Numbered from the stretch's first letter, positions 47,324-60,384 are shown. The stretch: 64,000 nt of DNA from Albifimbria verrucaria (GCA_020081605.1 JAHREC010000038.1:37923-101922); one strand, 5' to 3'. Notes: generated by a model not told the origin, from the sequence alone. Numbers and translations: made by a program.

Positions 47324-48731
47324 ATGTTCGTGGATAACACGATGGAGCCTATTCAAGATTGTACCACACAATCCCAAAGTCAAGCCCTCACGGACCTGAC
47401 CAATGACGTGGAAGCCCAACAAATAGCTTCAGACAATACTAAGATGATGTGGTTAGTCAATCATGGTAACAATTACATCATTAATCCAGTACAATTTGTA
47501 TTCGGCTCCATCGACAAAGCCTACCAGAGTATCTGCAGGCGTTGTGGACTTCGAACAGAACCAAATATACGCGTAAGACCTCATTTCAAAGTAGAAGCTG
47601 TTGCACTAATAGGACTGAAAGGCTTCTGGGGCATGCGAACGCCAAATTTGTCATCAATTTCGAATAGATGCCAAGCACTGGCGTGCAAAGCACAACGAAG
47701 CAACCGACCATAGCGGACGCTTGAGTGCTCGCCTTGAGGAGAAAGACGAACAGCTTCGCGAGGCTCACAATAAGCTTGAAAGTGCACTCCTGCAAAACAG
47801 ATGCTTGGCCAAGGAATTGGCAGATAACAAAAAGCGCTCGATGAGGTTTATAAACAGCTATCGAAGGCCAGAGAGAAGGAGGCAAAGATGCGCGCCATAT
47901 TCCTAGAGAACACCGACACAGACAGAATAAGCGATCCAGACATCAAGCAGAAGTTCTTATCCATCCGTCAGAAGGCCCAGGCCATATCTCATTCCTCTAC
48001 CTTTGACCTAAGTCAAGTGGACCCAACAACATGGGGTCATTTGTGTATGAAGGACCGTAAGAACAGATTGATGGCGACCATTTTCTACCTCCTTCAACAC
48101 CATATCCTTGGCAACAAAGTATTCTGTCAATACCAGCTCATGTATAGCGACCCTAACCCAAGTTACAAGCCAGCCCTTGAAATGGAGCTTGGCCATATAG
48201 AGACAATATTTGAATATAACAATGGTGAGCATTCCTACCTGCGGATTACATAGTAACAAATAGCGAATTGATTGCTTAGTCAACGAATCCCTAATCACCA
48301 ACTGGAGGATTGCCACTATCGACTGCCTGTCCAAGCTCATCGGTCCATCACCAAAGCACAAAATTGTCACAACCCACGTTTTTGAATATTTCAGACCTAT
48401 TATTTCCTCCAAATCAAGCAACACAGAGCAATACAAACTTCATACCCAATTTCACACACTTTGCAGCGAGGTATGGGATGTTGCAATGATCATGCGGAGA
48501 TCTCGGGAGGGCCATAGGTGCATCGTGCCAACCACAATGGAGAGCAAGGATTTGAGCAACGCATACGATGCTCTGGCAGAACCCATTGCAGTCGAAGGAG
48601 GGAACAATGAGGATAGATCAGACGAGATTGCATATTCGCTATTCGGGGCTCTTGTGAAGCTTCCCCACCATCCTGAGGAATCCAGGGTGAAAGTGTTGGA
48701 AAAGGCGCAAGTTGTCCTCAAGCGGCGATAG
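47324..48731 (+). CDS. Unknown coiled-coil protein, three exons
   Basis: Exons 47,324-47,572, 47,622-48,224 and 48,280-48,731 give about 434 residues once one A is added to the A5 run at 47,829-47,833. Splice phases then all close (introns of 49 and 55 nt). The middle contains a long charged coiled coil (RLEEKDEQLREAHNKLESAL, LDEVYKQLSKAREKEAKMR). The C-terminal part is helical (WRIATIDCLSKLIGP, HVFEYFRPIISSKSSN) and recalls conserved fungal proteins of unknown function. It is divergently arranged with the Hsp70-like gene, about 430 bp apart, so they may share a promoter region. Confidence 0.65.
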
Positions 48732-51700
48732 GGTGTCCGAACATACATGTCTGTGTTTCTTCCATTCCAACGAGCTTAAAACAATTTTTAAATTCTGTGC
48801 AGAGCGTAGGCTCAACCAGGCTGTTAACAGCCAGTTCCTTCAGGCTACCTGATAGCCATATTTCGAAGCCGTTACTTCTGCTTTGTCCTGGCACAGAAGG
48901 CCGTTAACAAAGCCTGCCCAGCTTGCTGATCCACTATCGCTCAAGGCTTCTCATCAATCTTGAACCAGACACTTGCCCTAGTTCAGTTGCGTTTAAGCAC
49001 CAGCTATCATACGGTGAGACCATGCTATGTCAGAGCATGGCGCAAATCAGCGATTGAAAATTAAACTCAATAGAATAGATGCTTTCAGGTCAATTTGTGA
49101 ATTTCCAAAACTACTTTTCATTTTGCTTTACAGATCCTCATTGGACCGATGGATAAAGGTGGGCCTACCAACGCGGCTGTTCAGTCTGAGGTCCTCGATA
49201 AACCCGGTAGCCCTGTGTTGGTCGAAATTTTTTACCGTACAAGGGGCCATATTTCCTGCGCTTCTCTACGCTTACTGTTGCTCTTGTCTTCATACTATTC
49301 ATCCTCTCGTGAATCATGTTATTCGTAACTGTAGGCATTGGTGCTGGCTCAACATGTGGGAAATAGCAACGTGTCATGCATGGCTGGACCGGATAGAGAA
49401 TGGCTTGTTTTGTAAACCAGCCTGGACTTGCGTCTCTATACAAACATTGCGACTAGGTCTTAATGAACAAACAAAGACAGAGTATCCTCGGGCGCTTGCC
49501 TTAGCGATAGTGTTGCTGACTTGTGATATTTCAAAAGTAAAGGCTCTGTATCCTCCCTCGTCCTTTTATTGCCCGACCAAGCGTTAAAATATCGCGCCTT
49601 CGATTGTCAATCGTCAGCAATGGCAATTCGTGTCTTGTGCCCATATCGACTTGCCAACCACTGTGTTTGCGCGACTTTCTTCATCTCCCACTTTGACTTC
49701 TCATTATTTGAATTTAGACTTGCACTAAAATTGGTCTTTGCGAGAGACAGTTGCCGACTGCTCCCCTGTATCCTCTTCACCTGACCGAAAGCCTGAAATT
49801 ATCCGGGTAGGCATTATAACTGCAGTAAACCGCCAAGTTACCGGCAATAATCGCGTGCGAGTGAACCAACGCCGTGTCGTCACGAATGGGATTAAAATTG
49901 CTTATATCGTGATATCAACTTGCAATGGCCCCTAGATCTAAGTAACCTTTATTGTTTGTACGTGGTTTGGCTGATCCTGGGCTTCGCAAACCCGGCCTTA
50001 CCTGGTAAAATGATGAGTAGATCATTCCACCAAGCAGGACCGCCAGATACCGGCTTATGATCGATAGAAAAGAGAAGCTTCTATCCACCTAGTTACCATT
50101 TGATGGTAAGAAAAACCACCGAGTAGTTTCCGTCGTACCATGACCTAAATATACACCATAGTAACCCAGTTGTTTCTTCTCTAGCTCATATATGTTGATT
50201 ATGATTGACTGAGATTTCCCGTAACGGATATTGTGTAGTAGCCCTAGAGGTGGTTTTGGAACGTAAACAAGTGAAGATCCATATGATAATCAACAGAATC
50301 CCCAGGCTTTCAACCCGTCTGTTGCTACAACTACAAGAGGTTGAAATTGATTTGAGAACAACTGAAGAAAAGAATGTCATGCTAACAACTGTGAGTAACT
50401 CATGGGGTCAGCGGATTAAACAACGGAATAGAAGGACTGAAATATGTAGCCGTTCGAGTAGAGTTCTAGATGGCTTACGGCAGTTGATCTGGATACCGGA
50501 GTGACGAAGCATTCTCCATGCCCTAATATGCTGCACTCGTCTACAGTGGGGCAAATCGGTATATATTTAGAAGTATAACCTTGGTCATCACAGGACTCTA
50601 CTAACCTTTTCCCCGCCGGTCTCCTCGTAATCGTTCTTATTCTCATATCAGATTAGATTGCGCCCCTCCTAAAGTCCAGGTTGCGACATACTCAGAGGAA
50701 AATTGTCAGAAATCGTCTACGCTGGAATACTGGGAGACAATGTACAAATCCAAAAGCTAGAAGCTTTTGCAATCTTCAGAAGCGTTAACGAAAAGGCGCA
50801 ACATCAAAGTATGCACTCAAAGTTGAAAGCCGCTGTTCGTCCGTCGAAAACCAAAAGTGTTGGATGAATTTATTAATTGACCGGGACAATTGATAATAAC
50901 TAACATACTCGTACGCTGGTAAACCGGGAACCAAGTCATAGACCTCGCGAATAAACGAACACACGTAAATATTAGAGAATTTACTCCTTGCATGTAACTT
51001 CCATAAAATCCCATCTTATCATAGAGCTGCATTGCATCGGACATGTTTTTCGAAATTTACCTGTACTGGCGTCAGGGTCGATTGTTCCCAATTGTGTGAT
51101 GAGCTGATCCTCCGTAACTGGAAAAGATGACTTTTTCCAAGTAAGGTTTAATGTTCAGCCTCTTCTGCCTCCTTAAGCGTGCGAGGGCCGCATTTAGATG
51201 TCAGACGTGTCATCATTCGGCCAAAACGCCTTATACTCAATCTAATTCGGGATTGATTGGAGTCCGCACGCGTACATTCCAACCTATCTCATAAATATTA
51301 GACTACAGCGCGTTCCAGCGTAGCCCAGTTCCGACCATACACATCTCTTGCCCCAACGCCGAAACTTCACCTTAATAAATTTTGAACCTTATATAGAGTC
51401 CGATTATTACGAAAGGGAGAAGTTACAGTCATCTCGTTGAAGCAGTTCGATCCCGAGTTTCACATTTGATCATCGTGTCTCTTCATCAGAGAACCCCTTG
51501 GTCAGACACTCGCATGCCATAAGGTAGTTCTGATATTTCTCCGATACTACACAATCCTATCGTATACTGTCCCAAGGTAGCTGAAAATGGAAGGGCCTAG
51601 CATATTCACCCGAGTGTACTCTTCGGGCAGTGCTGGTTAGCTCTGTTCGGGAAAGGGTGCTCTGGACGTGCCTATGCAGCGACATGAGCTCCTCATTGAA

Positions 51701-52625
51701 AGATGTCCTTGTTGACCATGATGTAGCTCTATGTATCATAATTCGGCCCTGACAGGACCTATTTTGGCATAAAACGCTGGAGATCTGGCAGAGTACTGGA
51801 GAACTATACTAATCCTACTATCATGCTTGCTGGAATATGATCCACAGCAAACCATTCTAATTTCTGGCAGACTGATACATGCAAGCCAAGATACCACCGC
51901 GCGTCTACTGTCGATATTAACATTGTTCCTCTAAAATCAATCTAAACTGGGAGATTGATCTCCCGATTGCTGAATACTATGGAAATATGGGTGGGTTGCA
52001 AAGATGCTGAGTCTATTGAGACGCGACACCTTTAATTTTGCCATGGAAGATGTAAGAGTCTTATCATACAGACCCAACTCCAATGGGACGAAGAGAGGCG
52101 AATGTATTGAGCAAATGTGCGAATCAATAGAGAACATAGCCATCGTGGTTGGCTGTCTCGTCTGAAAATAAATCAGGGTTCGTCGAGTCAGGTATGTACG
52201 CCCTGATTCTCACAACATGCCAGACTAAACAGATTGATTGGATTAGACCCCTGCCAACTCCATACTCATGAGTGCCTAAGATGGGTCAATGAAGCCACCA
52301 AGCCACAATTGACGTATGCGATACGCGAAGCTAGACGACATCTCAAGCGACCAATTTTCGGCTTTGCAGAAGTCTACCTCGCCGTTGTATCCACTTCAGA
52401 ACGGAAACGGAAACTTAGGGTATACCTTGCAGGCTAGGGAAGATCACACGATGCTGATTACTGCCTACAGTAAGTACGTTTGCTTGGCGATGTGGAGAAG
52501 CCAAAATGGGCTTATTCTATCTCCCACTGAATATAAAGTCGCTTTGTAGTTCTACTTGACCTCTTCCCATTCCACTGCATGAGTTGTTTTAAGATTTTTC
52601 CCTATCGCCTATTTTTTCATATACA
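48732..52625. other. Long stretch without a supported gene
   Basis: A 186-codon plus frame (49,027-49,587) and its antisense counterpart (49,165-49,443) are both weak. A 99-codon plus frame at 50,205-50,504 (LLLQLQEVEIDLRTTEEKN) and a 77-codon plus frame at 52,316-52,549 are possible exons of unknown genes. The sequence is AT-richer than the genes around it. No element ends were seen. Confidence 0.35.
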
Positions 52626-53585
52626 ATGCTTAACTTATCACTTCCATTAGATCGTGATGGCGATACTGAAACTTTAAAAGAACTTTCAGATTTCACACCT
52701 TGTACTACCGAAACCGAGCCGCTAGATAACACTATTCATCATGACCTGCGACCCGAACCTCCCATTATCTTGGCGGAGCTTCAGAAAAGCGCCAATGAGC
52801 TCTTGGAGCTTTTGGGTCAGTTCGGGCCAAAAATGAGTGGTTATCTTGAATTTTCCAGCTACAAGAATGCACTGTTCGCACACCCGGCCGAGCTCCGCCT
52901 TCCATGCTTAGGCTACGCCGATGACTTTATTGTAAATAATGAAAATGAAAATGCCCAGAAATCGCAATCCTATCAGAAATCGGCGGCCTTACTATGGTTT
53001 CTCTTTGACGGGATAGTGGCTCAATCAATGCCACTTGGGGGCTCATGCTTCGTTTTCACCGCCGCATCCAACACTGACAAAACTCCGCCATATACGATTA
53101 CAATCAGAATTACTAACCAAAACGGCTCCGACGGATTCGAGTTGATAGCAGACTATACAGATCGAGAATTTGACGAGAGGCGCGTGTACTGGGCTCCGTT
53201 TAATAGATTCCAATTCCCTATAACGAAACGTTACAATAAGGTGGTATCTAAACCCCTGCAGTGGGACTGTGATCCATACAAAGGCACAGGCTCCATGGCT
53301 GACGCTTTCAACTATCTCGCGCCCCACCCTGCCAGCCTCTGGCGCCAGGCAATGCAAGGCTGTTCAGAAGAAAACGAGGAAAAACTCGTCGAAATGTTCG
53401 CCAAGGCCTGCAAAGCATCAGATGACGCATATGTTGTAAATGACAAACAAAACCATCAATGTCTAAACTTGATCAGCCGTCTTCACCCTGACGCTCAGGA
53501 CTATATCAGAGAGCAAGGGCTGGTTGGTGCAAGATGTGGTTCATTCAGTAAATCATCTTTCGCGCCTAGCAACGGCAAGGACTAG
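52626..53585 (+). CDS. Unknown single-exon protein, intact
   Basis: An uninterrupted frame of 319 residues with a good ATG. It is acidic at the N-terminus and polar overall, with no signal peptide or membrane segment. Recognisable blocks are ILAELQKSANELLELLGQFG, LWFLFDGIVAQSMPLGGSCF and FELIADYTDREFDERRVYW; several aromatic and acidic clusters suggest a folded domain. I do not recognise the family. It is one of few uninterrupted genes in the window. Confidence 0.7.
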   Translation: MLNLSLPLDRDGDTETLKELSDFTPCTTETEPLDNTIHHDLRPEPPIILAELQKSANELLELLGQFGPKMSGYLEFSSYKNALFAHPAELRLPCLGYADDFIVNNENENAQKSQSYQKSAALLWFLFDGIVAQSMPLGGSCFVFTAASNTDKTPPYTITIRITNQNGSDGFELIADYTDREFDERRVYWAPFNRFQFPITKRYNKVVSKPLQWDCDPYKGTGSMADAFNYLAPHPASLWRQAMQGCSEENEEKLVEMFAKACKASDDAYVVNDKQNHQCLNLISRLHPDAQDYIREQGLVGARCGSFSKSSFAPSNGKD

Positions 53586-55141
53586 TGTTATCAATGAAAT
53601 AGTGTCAACCATTAATGTTTCCAACTTAAATGCGTATGAGGAGGTCTTTATTGTTCGGTCCACACATAGGTGGTGTAAATTTTGCATTGAGGCAAGCTGT
53701 GACGCTTTTTATATAAATTAGGATAGCTAAGTGACCCGGACTTGATGTCAGGGTTCGATCCTCCCAAAGGGTTGAAGGCATTCAGTATTACAGCACGGCT
53801 GCATCATAAGTTACATAAAGACTGTGGCACAAGCCTCAATGACAATAAAGTCAACAGCCTTGATAGGGACTGTAGTTGAAAACCCTTGGTTAGGCTAGTA
53901 ACAGAGCTGACATGGTCTTACTGCCAGCACAATTACTTACACAGCTACAAATTCATACTTGCCAATGGCTGCAGTTCAGTTTCGAAGTCAACTCATTGAA
54001 TTTCAATGCCTCAGATGTGATTGGTGTCGATCATGTTGTGTCAGCCGTGATGTGTGCCGTGATACTGTAACAACGCAACAAGGGAGATGTTGCTGGGCCT
54101 TAGCCAGCCTGGACACTCGACGACCGATGCCACTTTTTCCGGTCACGAGGAGATGCGGAACGCTTTGTAAGTGGCATGGAATACTTCCTCATGCCGATCG
54201 AAACCGATCAACGAAGGAGGTACCTAGAGGTGTAACGCTACAATAGCCGAGAGACATCAAAACAAAGAATGAGGTGGCTTTTTCGAGGGCCAAGGAATGC
54301 ACCCATCACTCGGTAAGTCAAGCTGAACGACCGGCTATATATCATGGGCCTCTTCTTCAGACAGCTGCTTTACGAAATCTGGAGAAACATTCGCTCCGAA
54401 CTCAACCTTGCACGGACGGGAGAAATAAGTAAAGCCCCCGCCAGAGAAACGGAGCCTCTAACAGCTTGGTCCATGGATGGAGTTGATTATCTTTAATGAT
54501 CAGCGGCTCATTAAAGATATGCATTCAGCCCAAATGCGATAGCGGGTCCTGGCGAAGGCTAGCACAACCTCACCTTTCATGTGCAGACCAATTTCTGATA
54601 AAAGGACAACTGCGAACTTCCTCCACCCGACAGCGATTGGCGTAGCAAACTCGATTTCTACTCCAGAATTTGTTCGTCACCAGCCTTTGTAAATAAAAAC
54701 CGTGGTGAAGGAGATGCAGCCGAACGAGGCCCACCACCAGCCTATTGGTCAATGACAAAATCTGCATCAAAGATGCAGAAATGTCGCCTTTGCATATGCG
54801 CAAGAGAATGACGAAAGCGTGGACTTGCCCAGAATGTAACGGGACCTCACAGGTGATTGGCCAAAACCAAAATCTTTCATTTTGTATCGTCGCTTGCGCA
54901 TGCAGATTTTGACATGTTTCATGTATCCACTTTCCCAGGATTGCAATCAGATTTTGGTATGGACGAATAGGAGGTTGACTTGGTGCAACGTGGCGAGTAA
55001 GGGTGATGTGCGATGGCAGCCGTTCGTCTGGCAAATTGTAGGACAAGAACCGTTTAACAGGATAGATTCTAGCGTAAGATTCATCTCTTGTTTATGATAT
55101 AATGCCTTGTTCTACCGCCTGGGCATCCTTCAGCTGGCTGA
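53586..55141. other. No firmly supported gene
   Basis: A 95-codon Cys-rich plus frame at 53,959-54,246 and a 158-codon minus frame at 54,570-55,046 (LIAILGKWIHETCQNLHAQA) are possible but unsupported. A tRNA-like box B near 53,752 was rejected. Nothing else is seen. Confidence 0.35.
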
Positions 55142-56347
55142 TTGTCAGTTTGGGGAAGAGTTTTGACAAATTTACCGAAATGCGCTCGAGAGAGGCGGGC
55201 ATGGCGGCAAATTCTGACGCACAGTGTCAAATTCGGTCGCTTTCTGGAATGTGAAGCTGCATCACTTCCGACTGCGGCTTCGCTCTCTACAATCAATTTG
55301 GCGGTGCAGACATTTGTTCCCTGCAATATTTCTTTGCTCTCCTCCCTCCCCCAATACATTACCAGTCTCACTTCACAATCATCGCTCCGGAGGCTACAAA
55401 AATCTTACCTTTCTTTACTTGCCAGTTTCCCATATCGATCTCAGGCGATAAGACGAGTCATGGCAGTGGCTACGGCAAAGCTAGGTCGGCTGGAAAATCT
55501 GCCACACTGCAGGACTAAAGTCGGAATTAACGTGCAAGAACCAACTCAGCCACTTACTTGGCGACTAAACTCATGCCGGGGCCACATCCTTCTCGATTTG
55601 CCTAGTCAGCTTCCAACCTTTCGACTTATGGAAGGGCTGGTGGAGACACTTAAGAGCTACTTCCCACTGGCACAAGGTGGCCGCTGAAGCGAGTTCATAA
55701 CTGAACTGCGTGGAAATATAGACATCCTCAAGCAACCCCAAGACGTTCTAAGCTCGACTCTGACGAATTGGAACTCTCAATTTGATTTGCAGCATTGTAT
55801 TATTTCCGTCGTCAACGATGTCTCTATCCTCCAACTCAGAACGGAGCACCGATGGCCAGAGCATCTTGTCAGACTGGACGCTCATGCTCGCTATTGCTTC
55901 GAGAGGTTGTCTGAGCATCCTAATGAAAATGGCGCGCTGCCTGATTGGTGCAGTTGCTGTTATGCTTGCCGGGGAGACCCGGTGGAGCATTATTCAAGCT
56001 TGAGACCATGTCTGCATGATCTCAAGCATGCATGGCTCGTGGCGAGCTACGCAGCCGCCAAGGCATCCAGCGAAGGATGGAAACTTCGCCGACTTTTCGG
56101 GTTCTGGTTAGATCTGTTCGTGCTCTTCGATCTCTTGACTGCTCATGGTAGAAGTGACGCGAGCGATATTGTTCGGCGGTTCTTAAAAGAACTAGGACCT
56201 CTGATTGAGAGAATAGTGCAAGGTTATGGCTCAGATCATTATGGTCTAGATATCTTTCCGGACCATAAAATGTGCGATATTTTCTGGGACGACTGGATCC
56301 TATCACACGATAGTGACGAAGAAGATGATTTAATTCGAATGCTTTGA
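55142..56347 (+). pseudogene. Unknown gene with one premature TGA
   Basis: One frame is open from 55,142 to 56,347 except for a TGA at 55,685-55,687, which would be CGA before a C-to-T change. The part after it is clearly coding (FITELRGNIDILKQPQDVLS, CIISVVNDVSILQLRTEH, LERIVQGYG-like helices, acidic end SHDSDEEDDLIRML). The 5' end is uncertain; the first residues are basic, and an upstream exon may exist. The family is unknown. Cys pairs near CSCCYACRGDP could bind metal. The single stop makes it either a recent pseudogene or a strain-specific allele. Confidence 0.5.
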
Positions 56348-57345
56348 TATATGCATGGTTGTTTCAAGTACGGGAGAGGCTGGAATTGAGCAGATAGTTA
56401 GCCTGTATGCTGAATAGTTTGAACTGGAGTAAGAATGCATTCACAATAGACATCCGCTAAGTGAGGTCGGAAGCGGGCCCTGATGGCAAGGGAGGCTTCA
56501 CAGGGACCAAAACCAGCTATGTTGAAAAGTTGTGTGATTGAGTAAGGGCCATCGAGGCCCTATTTCCAAGCATACATCGGATTCGTGTGCCATAGAGACA
56601 GATATATTTCTCCATGTGGCTTGACATCAGATGAAAGCCCACCGGCGACGGTGGGAGGATTGGCGTCATCATATCCTGCTGACTCTTTGTAACTTCCTAA
56701 ATGGCAGGCACATCCGGGAGAGTGTCCTTCAGGCAAGAACTAGAAGACGTTTCTGTAAGAGATACAGGGTGTAGTCTCTCCAAAGCCCAAAAGTCTTGGG
56801 CACTCACAGTTCAAAGACTACAGCCTGAGCACTGATCAGGTCTTGCGAAAGTGGCCAATCGTGCGCCCGGATATTCATCGATTGCGCCTGATTTTAAACA
56901 AGACACTTTCGGCACCAAGTAGGACGCACTGAGACCTCATCACCCCATGTATCAAGTTGTTTAGTATAAGTGCACACTAATGAGCCATGTTCGCTCATGA
57001 GCTTTTCATACTCAGGTTTGACACGCTGAAACTCTTCCTGCTTTTCCCGTCTCGCCTACTACCCCAATGGTCTCGCTGATCTGGTCATGATTTCAATGCA
57101 CAAATCTCTTTGTAATCCATACCATCCCTACATTCTATCAAGGTTACCATAGTACGGGTTCTAACTAACAGCAGGTCATGACACGCGATCCAACGCGACC
57201 CACCCTTTACTACATTCCCTTTTATTACCTGCGCTTCACGACGTAATCCTACAATCCAACCCATTTTATTATCACGAGGATAAAGCAAGCCCCACAACCT
57301 CTTAAATGATCTAGGTTATTATATCAATTTCGAAATCGCAAAGAT
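56348..57345. other. No gene recognised
   Basis: A minus frame at 57,085-57,297 is short. The rest has no supported feature. The last 40 bases adjoin the SesB-like fragment, whose N-terminal half is missing. Confidence 0.4.
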
Positions 57346-58231
57346 ATGACAATAAGAAAAGTTTTGCAAGCAGTTCATGGTATCCTCTTCGTCGGTGTCT
57401 CCCACGATGGTATGGACATCAGCTCGCTTATTCCCCTGGCTGAGGACAACTCAGATCAGTTTCTTCTTGTCTCAATCGGGAATTTGAGTCTTTCTGTTTC
57501 ACAGCACCGGAACTTTTCTGGCTCCTTCCAAATGTATCACCAATGTGAAATCGTCTGTTTCTACGAGACTTATGTGACGAAAAGAATGGATTTCGATTGA
57601 TGAGAAGCAGAGGCATCCGTACCAAAAGAAGGCATCGCAGGGATACGGCAAATGGTTGGAGCGATTGGGAGTTATTGTGGTCTCTAATACATTTATTCTC
57701 GATGCCGGCGTGACTAGGAAACAAGGGCAGCACACGCAGCATTTTAATTCACAACGGCGACGTATGTTTCGTTACAGCATACCATAAAAATTTCCAGCAA
57801 TCGGGCCAGGCGAAAATCATCCACCGATTTATACCCAGAGAAGTTGGGGAATTGTTGGTTTGGTATTTGTGGTTGGTGTTGCCGTTTTGGCAGCAGGTGC
57901 AGGGTATGGTGAAGGGTGCGGACCAAGTAAGCCCATTTTTGTGGTGCGGAGAGATGGAGGAAAGGGTGATAAAGATGAAATCGGTGACAAGAAAAGTCCA
58001 GCACCCGCAAGGTCAAGTCAGACCAGTCGGTCAGGCCAGTCAAGCCAATTGGAAGACAAAGGCGTCGATATGAGCATACCTGTTGAATGGAAGAATTGGA
58101 TGCGAGAAAGAAAATGGACACCAGATCGGGCGAGGCGGATTTTACAGCAGATTAGCCAGCGTTTGATGGGTTGTCGATTGAAGATCAGCGTATGGTGGCA
58201 CATTGCCATTGCGATATCCAACCGGTATTGA
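57346..58231 (+). pseudogene. SesB-like hydrolase fragment plus membrane-segment ORF
   Basis: The first frame (57,346-57,600) matches the C-terminal half of the SesB-like alpha/beta-hydrolase module: GILFVGVSHDGMDISSLIPL, then QCEIVCFYETYVTKRM. The half with the nucleophile serine is absent. The signal continues one frame away (KWLERLGVIVVSNTFILD) and, after a TAA near 57,788, through a transmembrane-like segment (GLVFVVGVAVLAAGAGYG), a polar linker and a basic end to 58,231. It is a decayed relative of the gene on the other strand 1-5 kb away. Confidence 0.55.
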
Positions 58232-58328
58232 GGAGGTAAATATGTAAGGAGAGTGGGAGAAGAAGGGATAGAATACGAGGACGAGGATTACGTGAACCGG
58301 TTACAGAACCGGGATATTTTGGACAGGG

Positions 58329-58655
58329 TTATTTGAGAAGAGTAGGGAACTTGGCAACACGCCCAAACCACGCAGCCAACCATATTCCTAACTGTGTTTT
58401 TCCCTCGCCTTGGCGCTTCGTGTCCACTTTTGTCTCGATGATCACACCTGTAGGTTCCTTGAAAAGCGGACCATGCATCGACTGGTTGAAGGATCTCACA
58501 TCATGACGAGTATCCACAAACTCCGCGATACCCGTTTTGAGTTTGCCATCCGGACGGAGAAGAATAGCATAGTCGATCATCTTGCCACCAAGGGTCTCAA
58601 GCTCTCCGCGTGCAGGAGGAATACATGTCCTTGCAATACTAAGATGTTTCTTACT
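58329..58655 (-). pseudogene. PD-(D/E)XK nuclease-like domain fragment
   Basis: The frame contains KMIDYAILLRPDGKLKTGIA, FVDTRHDVRSFNQSMHGPL, GVIIETKVDTK and TQLGIWLAAWFGRV. This matches the fungal PD-(D/E)XK nuclease-like family, in which the ExK of an ETK motif is the metal-binding core and QLGIWLAAW is highly conserved. Only the centre of the domain is present, and sequences on both sides are out of frame or unrecognisable. It lies directly 3' of the SesB-like gene on the same strand. It is probably a remnant; a link to the neighbour is not shown. Confidence 0.55.
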
Positions 58656-60232
58656 ATATTTTCAAATAGTATTTTCGCGCCAGTACAATCCAGCATCAAG
58701 CACGTAAAACCATCGCAGTCTGCAGCATGCTTGTGGTTCGGAAAAGAAGGTTATAGCTATCGAATTTTGGTTCTTCGGAATTGAATCATTAGTAAATTTC
58801 GTCGGAGTTGCCTTCGAAATGTTGCTGAAAATGCTATAACCTTTCCTGGTTTCCTTGCCCACAAAGTGTTTTTAATCTATAGTCTATACATCACAGCAGG
58901 TATAATCTTCCAATCGTTTTTTTGGTAAAGAGGTATGTTCCGCACCAGATCTCTACACAAATGGAGCACTGTGTAATAATCATCCTCACAAGGCTGGAAC
59001 CTGATGAGGCTCCAATGATCACGAAACAAGGCTGTCGTGAAAGTAGAGTTATCTTCCCAGTCGCAACAATTAGTTGCAGAAGTCGGGGAACAAGAATCAC
59101 TTTCTTGCCAGTCGGACTAAGGTTTCCATCTTCATCCTGATATACAGTTCAGCGCGAGATTCAGGGAATAGCTTCAAGATTATATACCTTTTGGAGCGTA
59201 TTGGACCTTACTGTTTCATAAAAGCAGTGTATCCCAGAGCTGTGTCGAAAATCAAATACTTCCCTAAATTTTCTTCCTAGCCTCTTCAGGATTTGTGAGT
59301 TATCCTGTCCTAAAGTTTGGATAAACGATCGATTATGTTCATTATGCATAAACTTAAGGAATACTTTAGCCTTTATCTCGTCGTGCGGGACGCCGAAGAA
59401 CATGACACCATATATATAGTGCATCAATTTACGAACGTGTTCTTCCTTTGATTCACCAATCTGAACAATGGCCTGACGTTAATTGTTAGTATGGGCATTC
59501 ATAGCCTTTGAAATGCGAGCCCATACCTCTTTCACGATCAGACCGCCAAGGCTATGAGCAAAAAAGATGATCGGTCTTTTGACTTCAGCTCCTCCCTAGT
59601 CACTTATTAGCATGACTGTTTGGCACGGCTGTGATCAACAAAGGGTTTTCTGCTTGAACTTAGCCATACCAGCAGATCTTGAATGGCCTGTGCAAGGCCC
59701 TTTCCAAGGTCGTTGAGATTATGGAAGCTGCCGTCTTCGAGTCCCAGTGCATAACCATATAACACGATCCTCGCATTCGGAACATCCTTGGGGAGAGAAT
59801 GAGCTAGCCACATATGTGGAGCGCCCTTCTGTTTGAAAGATCCATAGGCATGGCCTCCGATTCCTGGAATGACGATGATACTGCGATGGTTTAGTCGAGA
59901 GTAGAAGTGGGGTAATCGTTGACATACTCAACCTTATGACTCTCGTTGGGGGAAGACAAAACTGTCATCCCATGGAAGCATATGTCGAGGGTCCAACTTG
60001 ACAGTTCATGCTGGCTAGAGTCCGAAGATGGATAGAAGGTGTATGTGTCTCCATCAAAAACTGGTGGAGAGATACTACCCAGGTCAACAACGGCATCCTG
60101 ATTCAGACCTTGGACGTTGACAGCTAAAGACTGAACACTCCAATCTGCTGTTGCATTTTCAAAATGATTCTTTAGGGTTTCCAAGAGTTCCGACTTTGTT
60201 GTCCCCAAAGGGATATTTGTTATCTCTTTAAA

Positions 60233-60257
60233 TGTGCGAGGGGCACATCTACATAAT
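60233..60257 (+). repeat. Left terminal inverted repeat
   Basis: A 25-bp repeat, the exact reverse complement of the right one. A weaker match (14 of 17) continues outward on both sides. Confidence 0.95.
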
Positions 60258-60384
60258 GGACATGGATCTGATCCAATTAAAACCGGGAAAAAGCTAGTGA
60301 CATTAGCTAGCTAGTAAATTGGCTGGTGATAGAAGTCCCAGCATTTAGACTTTTACAAAGGGCTACATTACACGTCAGACAACC

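Noticed and set aside
49027..49587. 186-codon plus frame with hydrophobic segments, possible membrane protein
   Set aside because: The antisense strand is equally protein-like, and no splice signals or domains support either.
53724..53762. Box A-like (TAGCTAAGTGACC) and box B-like (GGTTCGATCC) sequences suggesting a tRNA or tRNA-derived SINE
   Set aside because: The boxes are about 28 nt apart instead of about 44, and no acceptor or anticodon stem can be formed.
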